From Hymenoscyphus infarciens (taxonomy: Eukaryota; Ascomycota; Leotiomycetes; Helotiales; Helotiaceae): a DNA stretch of 64,000 nt. The first letter of the stretch is position 1. The number at the start of each line of letters is the position of its first letter. The position numbers and the translations under genes are program-made. Below the pieces are notes generated by a model, which ran no database searches, was not told where the DNA came from, and saw only the letters and a list, made by a program, of their open reading frames with translations. Below are positions 22,701 to 34,028 of the stretch, piece after piece. The DNA lies in NCBI GenBank assembly GCA_001414345.1, contig LLCB01000110.1:106330-170329 (forward strand), in the 5' to 3' direction.

Positions 22701-24950
22701 TTACACTGTATCGTCATCCATCAAAGTATCAAACAGCAACACAGCCCCTAGTCTCCGCCCCTCCCCGTCCCAAAGTTTCGAACAGGGTATGACCCCCGCT
22801 AAACTCTTCTCGCCCCGTTCCTCCTTCAAGGACGTATCGTAGTAACTTGTATATGCCTCCTTCTCCCCATCACTCCCAAGGCCGAGTTCTTTCAAAGCCT
22901 CTCCTAGCCTCTCATCCACCGTATTCCCTCCTTGGGGAAACAGAACACTAACGATCGTCCGTAACCGACCGCTAAAAGAACACTGATAAACCACCCATCC
23001 ATCTCTCTCAATCGTAGGATGAAAGGTTATCGTTCCTCTAGAAACACCAGTATGGGCATGCCATTCGATCCCCGCTTGTCGAGGAAGTTCATCAACCATC
23101 GCTGTGAAAAGAGGAGGTATAGTCTGTGATGAGGAAGAAGAGAGGATGGAGAAATCAGGGAGGAGCTTTGGAGATGTTGAGGTGCCGTGTTGTTCCATTC
23201 CCGAATAATGTTTTGATTCCCAGAGATCAATTTCTTCGTCTTCATCATCGGAATCATCGTCTTTCGACTTCTGGTGGAGGAGAGACCATGCTTGTGCTGG
23301 TATTTTGGAGAGAAGCTCGTGTGAGAGTGAGGGTGAGGAAGGAAGATAGGCTATTGCGGATGTGAAGTATTGGACGTCCATTTCTAAGCCTACTCGTTGG
23401 AGATGTTGGAGGGAGAGTGTGGTTTGGAGGTTGAAATCCCCCACGTGGTTGGAGGAAGGGGATGGTAAGAGCATGGTCCCTGGTATCAAGGGAATTTGGC
23501 CTGCTATTGATACTGCCCGGCAATTGGATTCTTGAGATGCGGGGAGGGAGATAGCTTGTGAATAGGGCCCAATGTTTGCGGGTGCCCAGTAGGAGCGGGA
23601 TTGGACATGCAGAGCTTTTCGGGAACCGGCTGTGGGTGATGGGGAAGCGATTTGGAGATGGATAATTAAACTTGTGTCTTGTGGGAGGAGAGCACCGACC
23701 GATATTGTGACGCGTGATGGTGGATTTGGTGCGGTGAAGAGATTGCTGTAGATTTTGTTGATTGTGGTAAAGTCGGCCATGGAACGGAGAAGGATAGTGG
23801 CGCATGTTATTGCTGTTGCTGGGAGGTTATTTTGCTCCAGGAGTCGTTGTATTTGTGCAACTACATCGCTGGTTTGGTCAGAAACTGAGGTAGTGGTTTG
23901 GTCGGGAGAAGCTGTCCAATGCAGGATATTGGGGTTTGCTCGAGAATTCGTCTTTATTGGATATCCTCCACTTGATACTGAAGGTACTTCAACTAATCCG
24001 TGGCTGCCGTTGAGAGACTGAAGAATCTTACTAAACTTTAGATCAAGCAAATCAGGAATCCGAGGCTTTGCTGCTGAACTATCAACATGCTCTTTCATAA
24101 CGACCTTGGCCTTCGGAATTTGAAGCCAGGCTGCACCACCACCTTCTCTTACAACGATCCGATCCTCATCAGAGATCTCTATCCTGCCTTTGAAAAGCTT
24201 TGGTGGTCCATCGATTACCAAAGTCTCGAATTCTCCCCCTTCTCCTAATACCGCACCATCCCCATCAGTGCCGAATCTCTTGATAGATCTCTCAATACGC
24301 GTTCTGTCTGCCAAAAGAGCAACATTGTTCCAAAGAAAACTTTCATCCAGCCCACCACTTGCCACCTTGATGATCCTAGCATCAAGATTTACAGCTTGCA
24401 TATCCTCCAGCAAGGAAGCCTGTGTGCCAGGAGGGAGAATTGGATACTTCCACAAGAAACCGAGTGGGGTAAGACCTAGTCGTAAAGCTACAGACTCAAC
24501 TCTTGTTCTTTGATAGGTAGATAGAATAGCACCCGTACTGATCGCATTGGCGGCTGGATGATCTTTCAATATCCTCTTCAGGAGCGGAACCAACGATTCG
24601 GTCTCATCCTCTTTCCCAGACCTAACATGATTATAGCTAGCACCACTTTGTACTGCCGTCCCAGCGATAGGCTGACGATACAAGGGAATTCCCAACGCTT
24701 GTTCGTACAATGGAATAACAGTGTGACCAACAGTCTGGTACATGAAGCTGTTCAGATCATGTTCGTCTACGGTGTCTGCCTCACCCTGTGCGGTACCAAC
24801 ACCAACATTTTCTTTCGAGGCTGATGGAGCTGGATACAGATTCGCCAAGGCAACGACCTGGTGTCCATGATGAAGACAGTGTAGTAGGGAAAAGAAACTG
24901 TCTTTGCCGCCTGATATGAGCGCGATGACATTGAGAGTTGATTCGGACAT
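22701..24950 (-). CDS. DPH6: Diphthine-ammonia ligase (diphthamide synthesis, ATP-binding domain plus YjgF-like domains)
   Basis: Intronless, 749 residues. The N-terminal domain begins VIALISGGKDSFFSLLHCLHHGH, the PP-loop (SGGKDS, residues 13-18) of the DUF71/ATP-binding family. It continues with GAILSTYQRTRVESVALRLGLTPLGFLWK and a GGEFETLVID motif that is characteristic of Dph6. Two RidA/YjgF-like domains follow (for example SYWAPANIGPYSQAI and VSIAGQIPLIPGTM), the arrangement of fungal Dph6 (yeast YLR143W). The enzyme amidates diphthine on elongation factor 2 with ATP and ammonium, the last step of diphthamide synthesis in the cytosol. The start codon is close to the fold, as expected. Confidence 0.94.
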   Translation of the reverse strand: MSESTLNVIALISGGKDSFFSLLHCLHHGHQVVALANLYPAPSASKENVGVGTAQGEADTVDEHDLNSFMYQTVGHTVIPLYEQALGIPLYRQPIAGTAVQSGASYNHVRSGKEDETESLVPLLKRILKDHPAANAISTGAILSTYQRTRVESVALRLGLTPLGFLWKYPILPPGTQASLLEDMQAVNLDARIIKVASGGLDESFLWNNVALLADRTRIERSIKRFGTDGDGAVLGEGGEFETLVIDGPPKLFKGRIEISDEDRIVVREGGGAAWLQIPKAKVVMKEHVDSSAAKPRIPDLLDLKFSKILQSLNGSHGLVEVPSVSSGGYPIKTNSRANPNILHWTASPDQTTTSVSDQTSDVVAQIQRLLEQNNLPATAITCATILLRSMADFTTINKIYSNLFTAPNPPSRVTISVGALLPQDTSLIIHLQIASPSPTAGSRKALHVQSRSYWAPANIGPYSQAISLPASQESNCRAVSIAGQIPLIPGTMLLPSPSSNHVGDFNLQTTLSLQHLQRVGLEMDVQYFTSAIAYLPSSPSLSHELLSKIPAQAWSLLHQKSKDDDSDDEDEEIDLWESKHYSGMEQHGTSTSPKLLPDFSILSSSSSQTIPPLFTAMVDELPRQAGIEWHAHTGVSRGTITFHPTIERDGWVVYQCSFSGRLRTIVSVLFPQGGNTVDERLGEALKELGLGSDGEKEAYTSYYDTSLKEERGEKSLAGVIPCSKLWDGEGRRLGAVLLFDTLMDDDTV

Positions 24951-25801
24951 GCCGAACGCACCAAGGGTACTTCGCCTCTCAAGGCAAAAACCAACAATGC
25001 TGCAGGGTGATTTATTATCTCCAGTCGACCTGCATGAGTACCCCTCAATGAATTATTATTATTTGATTTGGGTGTGCGGCTGAGTTGAGTTTCCACGTCA
25101 AATTTCTTTAGAGTGAAGTAACACAAGAAGAGGGTTGCTGGTGGTGCCTTAGGCCAGATTTTTCACTTGCCCTAATGACCGGGGCCAGCACTCACTCAAG
25201 TTTTTGAAAATGTACCCAAAAACTCGATGCCTGTATATAAGGATGTATATGAGACTTGTCTTTCTTGAACGGGTATTTAACAGAATCTAAAGGAACCTCA
25301 ACACTTAGTATTTGTATACATGTCACTCATTCACATTAGAAGTAAAACGGTACACTGAATGGGCAACAAATTTCTATACATGTGTTTGGCTATCTGGTGT
25401 ACATTTCGTGCCAGCACAAGACATGAGCAGGCGGCGAATGGATTTGTGAAAATGGAACGGTCGACCAGCTACCGCTTCAAGGAATTACAACGATCGTAAG
25501 AAAGCAAGTAGCATCAGAATACACACAACCCCAGCTCCGTCATGACGCTAAATCGGTGCAGAAAATGTTCAGAAAGGAAAAATTGATACAATGAATTGAA
25601 AAAAAAGCACAAGATGACTTTTGATTTGCGCAAACCCCCTCTACCCCATCCGTCGTGATAGCATGAGTTGGTCGCGAGACCTGTTTATCCCCAGAACCAT
25701 ATAGGCGCGCGAGACGGAATTTTTATGTCGTGAAGATCGTATCAGTGGCGTGACATACAGTAGTCGAGCACACCGAGTTTTCCGTAAGGAGAGAAGAGAA
25801 C
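24951..25801. other. Intergenic region, DPH6 5' / zinc-finger gene 3'
   Basis: 851 bp with the DPH6 promoter and the probable 3' UTR of the Msn2-like gene. No gene or repeat seen. Confidence 0.45.
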
Positions 25802-27770
25802 TTATTCAGAACGCTTACGCTTCTTGCGGGATTGGCTGTCACTGGCTGAGTCGTCGGTGTCACTGCCAGAGGCTGCCTGAGCAATGTTGAAGAGGACACT
25901 ACCCAAGTTCTGGATATGTTCATCCTCACTATTCGACTGCATGTGATCGCTTGGGACCTCGCCGTCCTCCAAGACGCCCATGACTATGGCACCACTTCCG
26001 TGGGTACGAGCGTGTTGGGTCAAGTTGTCACTGCGGGAGAACTTCTTGCCGCATTCATGGCATTCGAATGGCTTGTCCTCGGTGTGGAGAGATCGATAAT
26101 GGCGCTTGAGGTGTTCTTGGCGACGGAATCGACGATTGCATTTATCACAGACAAAGGTCTTGGATGGGTCTTCAGTGAGAGATTGCTTGCGGCCGCGTCG
26201 GTTGACTGGTGCAGCGTGGGGAGTGCCAGAGTCGGAGCCCATGACACTGTTGGTGGCGTGATGCTCGGAAGAACCAGATTGACTGTGGGCGACTGAGTGG
26301 TGTTGGTGTCCCTCGGGGTTGCCCTCCTGGACAGGTGCTCCTGACGCGGTATTCATTGGGACGGTGTACTTGCGAGATCGAACGAGGTTGTCAAACTCCG
26401 TCGAGTCGTCTTCCTCGTCACGACGGGCCTTCTTGGTCTTCTTGGTACGCTTCTCCTTCTTGACTTCGGTCTCAGAGCCGGAGGCGGGTGGGCTGGGGAG
26501 ACAGGCGACGGCGAATTGCTCCGAGTCGTCGAACTGCTCAAAGTCCTCAAAGTCGTCTTCACTGACGAACTGTTCGCTGTCGAGGGAAAGTAAGTCGGAT
26601 CCCGAGCTGGTGCGCTGACGCTTATTGCCAAAGAATTGGACGTTGTCGGTTGTGGGGAAATTGACGAGGCCGTTGACAAAATCCTCGTCAGAATCGAGGT
26701 CAGAGAATTGGTCAAATGATGGCAGGCCGTGGTGTGGGGCAGTGAATGTGAAGTTCTTCGCGTGGGCGTGAGCAGCTTTATTAAAGGTCTCACCGGCTAG
26801 CATGAACCGGTGCTCTTCGTCGTCCCCGGCGCACAATGTGGGGAGGGCGGGAAATTCAGCCGCGGCGCTGGTGAGGTTCGAAGCTGCCGGCGAGGCAGAT
26901 GCACCGGAAGCAACAGTAAGATTGCGCGGGTCGCAGAAGTCGAAGTCCTGTTCTGATATGACCGATCGTGGATAGGGGGAAGGCGAGGGGGAGAGTGAAG
27001 GGCAAGATGTGGCAGACAGGAGCTCGCTAGCGTGGCTGGTAAGCGAGTTGGGGTGAATGAAGACTAGAAGGGCGTCGCGTTAGTTACGACCTCGACTCGA
27101 CCAACACCAACCCCTACACTCCGGCTGCCCGGGCGTGTAATGGATTGCGAAATATATTATACCCAAGGGAAGGAGAGGGGGAGCAAATATATCACCACGT
27201 ACCTGGAGTCATGGGCGGTGATCCGCATCTGGCCCATTCGCCTCCGGCCAAGGTGTCCGATTGTACCTCGCCTTCGCAGCCCTCCTTGACGCCCTCGAAA
27301 CCGCCGAGTCCGAGAAAGACGCTGTTCATGGGCGTATGCAGGGCATCACAGCTGGATGGGCTGCTCGACACGCTGCCGGATGCCGACAGCGGTGGGGTGG
27401 ACGGATAATAGTACATGTCGGCATCGTGGATCTCAGGTTCCATTCGCATCCTGGGGGCGTGCTCTTGGATGAGAATCGTGGGCTTTTGGTACATCGGGCG
27501 AGGGGAGGCCATGGGCGTCATGTTTCCCGCAAATCCGGAATTGAACATCTGCGGGTGCATCGGCGGCTGCGAACAAGACGAATTTGGTCGGGAATAGATT
27601 GGTGTCGAGGGCATGGGGTGAACGTGTGGGTGGTACACTGGTACCTGAACGTTGCTTGGTTGCTGCGAGAAGTGTCCATGTTGACGATTGTCTGGTTTTG
27701 GATCCGGGTTGTAATAGAAAAAGGGCGATTGTCCCATTACTGGACCTTGCTGATATGCGGAAGAGTCCAT
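25802..27770 (-). CDS. Msn2/Msn4-like C2H2 zinc-finger stress regulator
   Basis: Exon 1 (27770-27203) and exon 2 (27063-25802), joined across a 139-nt intron (GTACGT...TTCTAG), give 609 residues. I chose the Met at 27770 (CCGCCATGG context); an upstream in-frame Met at 27824 adds 18 residues. Two adjacent C2H2 fingers lie at about residues 491-545: [24 protein letters not shown] and [23 protein letters not shown]. The RSDNLTQH helix and linker are typical of Msn2/Msn4/Seb1 proteins, which bind the stress element AGGGG. The N-terminus is Pro/Gln/Ser-rich, the middle acidic with a basic cluster ([14 protein letters not shown]), and the end is basic (SRKKRKRSE), probably nuclear-localising. The role in general stress response is inferred from the fingers. 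Confidence 0.88.
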
Positions 27771-30700
27771 GGCGGATATTGTTTTTGGTTTATTCGGCTG
27801 CGTTGACTGTAAAGTATCAGTCACACTCTCCTTCTCTCCTCGTCACTCTTTTCTCTCTCTCGTGCTGGCACGCCGGTCAAGTGGAAGCAGCAATATACGT
27901 ACTGTAACAGTCGATACAGGCGGTTCGAGTGGACTGATTAATATACGTTTCGTAAAACAAGTGTGGTTTTGCAAGTGGAAGACGTTGAGATACTCGAAGC
28001 GTCGTGAGAAGAGTGAAGGGAGTGACTGGACAACAGCTTGGGCTTTCCCAGACTGTCTAATAGTTATATGGTTTGGGGGTGATTATACATTCGCTCGTGG
28101 GAGTTCGTGGTCGAGGTCGATGGACAGAGTGGTTCGTTTCTTTTTTGCAATTATCGACGTTTCGTTCGTTCGGTACGAGGAGGCAAGGCACAGAGATGGC
28201 AGTGGGTTTCCAAAGGAAGGTGGGGATGAAAATCAAGAGGCTATATGAAAAGCACAAGTCGAGATTGATCCAAAAGAATGAGTGTACAAAAAGGAAACCG
28301 GCGATCGGTATAATAAGAAGAATGGTTTGGCGTTATGAGAGGGTAAACCTGAAGGACGAGCAAACGAGAGTAGTTGACGGGGGCCTTGCAAATAAAGTAG
28401 CCACGGAGCGATCCACGAGCGGGCCAGCGATAGAAGGCGAAGATAGGCACTTCCGGGCAGGTCAAGCCTGTGGATGGCTGCTGGACTGGCTGCTGTCAGG
28501 TCTCAGGTGGAGGAGCATTGGAGGAACATGGGCTGATGGGCATGAGTGGCATCCATGGGTGAAGTGGGCTGGGGGGGATGGGTATGAATGGGGAGCATGG
28601 GTCAGCATGAGCATGGATGGGCAGGACGAGCATGGTGTGGTGAACGGGGTGGGCCCGGCTGGTGGTTGAGTGGTGAAGGCCCTGGTCTGGGGGAGCCGGC
28701 AGCATGATAGATGGGTGGATGCCATCTTTCTAATTCCAGCACCGCCGTCAAAAGCGAGATGCTGGCTCGGGGCTGCTTCGTGTATGGTGGAAGAGGCCGT
28801 GTTCGACGCTACGTCCCATTGGGAGTAGACCTGATACGGCAAAGAGAGAGGCGAAGAGGCAAAAGAGCTAAGCGAGAGTTCTCAATTGTGTTGTTATTAC
28901 CGTATATGAGCCTCGTGGTGGTGGTATTGGCAAAATCCCTTCCTACGAGTACTCTGTCCATACCCAGAACAGAGGGTGCAAAATGGGCGAGTTGAGGATT
29001 GAGTGAAAACACTTTGGAGCGGTGGATCCTCTCGCCTGTATTCCATACCACAGTCTCAATCCAGCATGGTGGGACAAGCGCAGGTGGTTGGACCGCTCGG
29101 GTTCTGTATGGCAAGCGACAGAGCAACACAATGCAGCGATCTCTTGCTCGCAACGACTCAAAAATATCATCAAAGCGGCGAGCCTTCTGCAGGTGGAATC
29201 GCCCTCACGATGCATGATTGGGGCAAGGAGAGGCGTGGATTGTGCATGCATAAGCTCGACCATCCAATGCTCGTCTTCACAATTTTATCCACAATCCCTC
29301 TTCCATCCGCGCGCATCCTTCCAGCAACCCCTCACTTACTCACTGGCTGACCACGAGTCACCACGTACCTCACGAGTCACCACCACCATGAGATATCGTA
29401 TTGCGTTGGCTTGCGCGAGACAACACCAAGGCACATAGATATGCGTGGTAAGATATGTCGGAAGCGTTAGCGATATTAGTAGGCATCATATTCGGTGGGA
29501 ACGACAACTCTACCTACGTATATTCCCAACTCGTTGTTCTGGTGGCAAATTATCTCGAGAACCACCGCATTTTCGGCTCCGATTCAGCAACCTCGTCGTC
29601 GAGGACCTTCCAATGATAGACCACCCTCAGCCGCAGCATCAATGGCACATGTTCAAGCGCTGGAGATGTGCCACCATCCAGCCAGCTTCACTTGTCTATT
29701 TATCCCACGTCTCTCGTCGAATGGCGATTCGCACAGCCTACCACCACTTGATAGAAAGTCTGAGGACTGGCCGGCGTCATGCAAAGGCGACAAAGCACCG
29801 AAAGAAGAATTATTCTTCGCCTCCAACTCTCATTCGATAATGACCTTCAGCGTGGAGAAAAATGCGAAACACTTTTACACCAGTCACGGTGCGTAGCACA
29901 CCTTCCCCCACACGTATTGGACACCTGAACGCACAAATGCAGGCGTAATGCCGCAATTCCAAGAAACATATATCCACCAGCTACACCAACAAGGCAGTGC
30001 TCGAAAGTTCCAAGGACATGCCGGCAGCGTGCCTGACTTATTAACCATGTCCACGACGTATCAAAAATCATATATTTGAATTTAACTGCGGCTCGGGTTT
30101 GCCATTGATCCCCTCTTGGTCTCCATCATTTCCAGTCCCTAACGCCTTTGGGAATTTTCCCGAGGGGCATTGGACAATCCTGGCATGAAACATGAAACAT
30201 TTTGATAGAACAGATGATGACGATGGAAAACAGGTTGAACTAAAATGTTTGCAGCGGGTAAACTTATTTCGATTCTGATTCTGATACAGACGTGCCGGGG
30301 GCGGACGAGTGTCTACAATCCATATGTAGGTGAGATCATCGAAGCACAAAGCTCGGAGAGTCTTGAGGAAGGCTGGCTGGCTGCAGGAACCGGTTCCATC
30401 ATTTCCATTTTAAGCAAGATACATGAACTACCTACCAAACAAGACAGAGACTTGCAGAAACTCGCTCTTTCGGCATATGAACACGGGCCTCTATTTCTTC
30501 TTTAGGGCAAAACAAAGGTGCACGACTACACCATCCTTGCAGCTCGACAAAATTCTTGAACTTCACGAGTCACAAACCACCGTTCCACCCGAAGACAGTC
30601 TCACGATAAAAATACAATTTCTTACAGGACAGTACATCTCCAACTTGTGTCACTTATTTGAATATCATCATACGCGGCTATCTGATGTGGTAGCGAGGTC

Positions 30701-32240
30701 TTTTTTTGAGGTTGATATATGAGCTGCATATCTGAATCTCAAAATAAAGCCCACGAGCCAACGAAGGCAAGGAGAGACCCCTGGCTGAAGGATAAGATAG
30801 GGAGGAGGATCATGGGGAAACCCTTTATCGATAGGAATTCAATATCTCATCCTGCAGAGAGTTCTGATAGGATGGCTATTGTGTTCTGTCAGCGGGAGAG
30901 AATCAGCTGCGTCTTGTCAGCAAGTTACGATGCACAGTCATATTCAAAATTGTTTGGTCGCGCCGTTGAGAAACATAGCGGTTCGACCAATGTTGGGAGC
31001 CCGTCGATGGAAAATAAGCCGTCACCTCAAGATCATTGGCGTATCTTTGGGCACACACTGTCTTATTTTTGCCAGTGCCAGTGCTCCATTCAATCAGAGG
31101 AGCAGGTGAGGGTGTGGTGTCACTGACGAAGTGGTGTGGCAGCTTGCATTAGACTTGCATTACTCATTGGCTGGCGAATGCAAGATGTGCATCCCTTAGT
31201 ACGACCTATGTTTAGCGACTACAGAACGGCAAGTCATTGACACATATTAAAGCGGCATCCTCTGTCTCGTGTTCGAGGCCGCAGAATTGTGCACGTTGGC
31301 TGCATAACCCTGCATAGTGTTTGACGATTTGCTTTTATCCTGTTGGAACTGGTGGAATCAATGGAATGTCGAGAAGAAGCAAGGATGTTTGTCCGAAACT
31401 CCGATGAACCTAGACGAAGAATATCTAATGCTTGCAATTGAAGCCATCGGTGGACTTCCAGAAGGAGCTTTTCGAAGAAACGCCTGCGACCTGCAGCGAC
31501 CTCGGATCCGTCAAGCGTTCCAAAGACAACTAACTCGAGGGCCACCAACGGCCTGACATTGACAAGCACCAGTGACCAGCTTCAAAAGCGTGGGGACCAT
31601 CACCTCATGATTCGAGATGCCTCTTTAGGTTTCCCCCCAACCACGTCCGTACGCAAATACGCTACTCGAGCACTACTCTCGCCACTCGGCCATCTTTGTT
31701 TTTCTTCTTGCCCAGTCCTAACACCAGCTAGTCTGTATCTCTTCCTCCAGCCTTATCGAATCAAGCTGTCAGTCTTGACTCCAACTTGAGCCGGAAACAT
31801 TCATCACATGTGGCTCGAAATTGATGAAGTCCGTCTTTTCGGAGCCAAGGCTTGAGCCAATCGGGAGGATATTCCTCGTCCTGATTTTCTTCCCCTGCAT
31901 GATGAACTCAGGAACAATGCAGGTACGAGAATCCGGTAACCTTTCAACGTCGCACAATCCGAATTGACGAGACGCATACAGATGCGTCCCAAAACGTGCT
32001 GCTGTAAAGCCGCACGTTTCAAGAGGAAACAATCAGCTCCATCTCTCCCACGCTGAAGAGACTCGAGCAGAAAGATCGTCTGGAATTTGATGCTGTCAGA
32101 GAAGTTGATGACACGCCATGGCACCAGTGCGTGCGGTGTCTCCTCTTCTGAAGCTTTCTTCGCCTCGTCCCGCCGATGTCGTATTTTCCATTGATTAGCT
32201 AGATCTTCACGTCGTTTACTTACTTACAGGCAAGATCAAT

Positions 32241-32336
32241 TACTTAGTCCCAGGCGTAACAGTCCATAACGGGGCCTCCTAAATAAACTCTGCTTTGCTG
32301 GGTCCCGCTATGGACTGATTCGCCTGGGACGAAGTA
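32241..32336 (+). mobile_element. MITE, 96 bp including flanking TA, copy 1
   Basis: Terminal inverted repeats of about 31 bp (four mismatches) begin CTTAGTCCCAGGCG and CTTCGTCCCAGGCG. The 92-bp core is flanked by TA on both sides, as for Tc1/mariner-type insertions. A second copy at 48522-48617 is the reverse complement with one mismatch over 96 bp. Too short to code; would need a transposase elsewhere. Confidence 0.88.
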
Positions 32337-32795
32337 CCAACGGTCGTCTAATTGGGCATGGTCATCGGCTTTGTCAAATAGCAGGACCCATCCGGCTTCC
32401 GGGAACACGTCCCAAAATGACTGGCGGGGTCTGTTCCAGGTCTCAGTGGTGCCGCTTGCTGGGACTCGTAATTCGAATGAAGTGGGTATTCTTACTACTT
32501 AGTGGGAGATGATCTTGAACTGTCAAAAGATAAACTCGTTTGCGAACAGACGTTTGGAGCTAAGTGACTGGGACTTGGGACGAATTAAAATGTCCCGACA
32601 GACCGGATCGTCTCAACCATTGCCGGGGGCGAACGTGTTGCGGCTCGTGACTCGTGGAAAGCGTCTCTGTCTTGGGGTTGCAATCGATGAGCAGATCCGT
32701 TATTGAAATGCTACCTCCGAACGGAATACAGCCTAGAATCTGGGCCCCAAGAAAAGTTTAGGCGTACGGAATATTCACAAGAGACGGCTTGAGTC

Positions 32796-32820
32796 AAGTT
32801 GGGACTCCCAACTTGGGAGT
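32796..32820. repeat. Two overlapping palindromes
   Basis: AAGTTGGGACTCCCAACTT (32796-32814) and ACTCCCAACTTGGGAGT (32804-32820) overlap, so the DNA can form two alternative hairpins. Confidence 0.6.
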
Positions 32821-34028
32821 TCAATTTGCTCAGAGTGTTATCATTCTCTCTGGAACTTCCCGTCATGGCGTAAACCCACACAGGAGTTTTCCATTGTGGG
32901 CATAAATACCGGTCCCTGAACTCCGTGGCGATATTTACTGGTAGAGAGATGAAGTTGATGCTCTAAGTGAAAATACATACCTGCCCCGGATTCTCCGTTC
33001 TGGCTTTGTGGCGTTATGTCTGAATGGCTCGATTTTGACCCTTACCTGCATGAAGGAAATTGAGCATTTTTTGGCCGAACTCAACCAGATATTTTCAACA
33101 TCAATCCGTGGTTCCAGTGATTACCTTTAGGCTTTACCCACGCTGTTTGTTGCCGCTATTTCACAGTTACACAACCGCGAGCAAAAATTTTCGTTGGGAG
33201 GAAACAATGGACGAACCTCGCTACGGGATCAACCCCAACCTTTTGAAACTTCTGGACTTCTCGCAAAGTCACAACCTCATGTTCCCAAATCCCATCTTCA
33301 GTTGTTTTCTCCACACAATGACTGCCATTTTGCCGATCATCAACTGTCAAGCCTCGCCTCGGCAGTCACTCTTCCAGCGGATGTCTGGAAAGCCCTTGGA
33401 ATTTTGCTTCACTCCGGAGAACAACCCGCGACCCCAGCCGCGGTGACTCGGTGCTAAATCCCTGTCAAAGAAAGGTTGGCAAGATCACCAAAGGCGGACC
33501 TCTTGCTAAATAGTATCCTGGTCCCCGACCGAGAGGTTGGGCTGGCTTATCCGTCTTTCAGGGTTGCCGTGAGGGACCTTTCTCGAAGGTTTCACGCCGC
33601 AGAAAAGAAGCCAGAGCCAGCTCCCTTCAAGCGGCAGGATCCGTAGGTCCTGATAACGATTGCAGTGGGGAAATGTTGTGTCAAGTGTCGAAAGTTGAGC
33701 GGAATCAGTGCATGAACGAGTTTGTTCGTAATGAGGCGAAGTTGGTTCATCATTCATGCAAATTATGCATTGCGGCATTTCACCCCACCAAGTTTCGCAC
33801 ATCGTCATCAGACGGTTTTAGCAAGATCTGCACGTCTAGTTTATTTGAAGCATAGTTGGTGATCCTACCCAACACAGTGGAGGTGCAATTTGCTAATGTC
33901 GATTGCCTATTTTCTTGGTACTTCGTAGTTGGAAAGTTGCATAGTTGCATTGTCGTGCGACTCGTGCTGCGTTGTGTTGACGTACTCGGCTCCCAAAAGC
34001 TTGGAGTTCAAATCGTCCACCAGAGAAT

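Larger units (their letters stand above)
27771..34028. other. 6.3-kb gene-poor region upstream of the Msn2-like gene
   Basis: Mostly short ORFs on both strands without family resemblance and without linked splice sites. The proximal 1 kb is pyrimidine-biased on the gene strand and may be a long 5' UTR with upstream ORFs. It contains one MITE copy (32241-32336) and overlapping palindromes at 32796-32820. I found no gene I could support, though spliced genes with short exons could be missed, as the PAQR gene next door shows. Confidence 0.5.

Noticed and set aside
28462..28842. Pro/His-rich small protein
   Set aside because: Low-complexity frame in the long 5' region of the Msn2-like gene, with no family match or splice partners.
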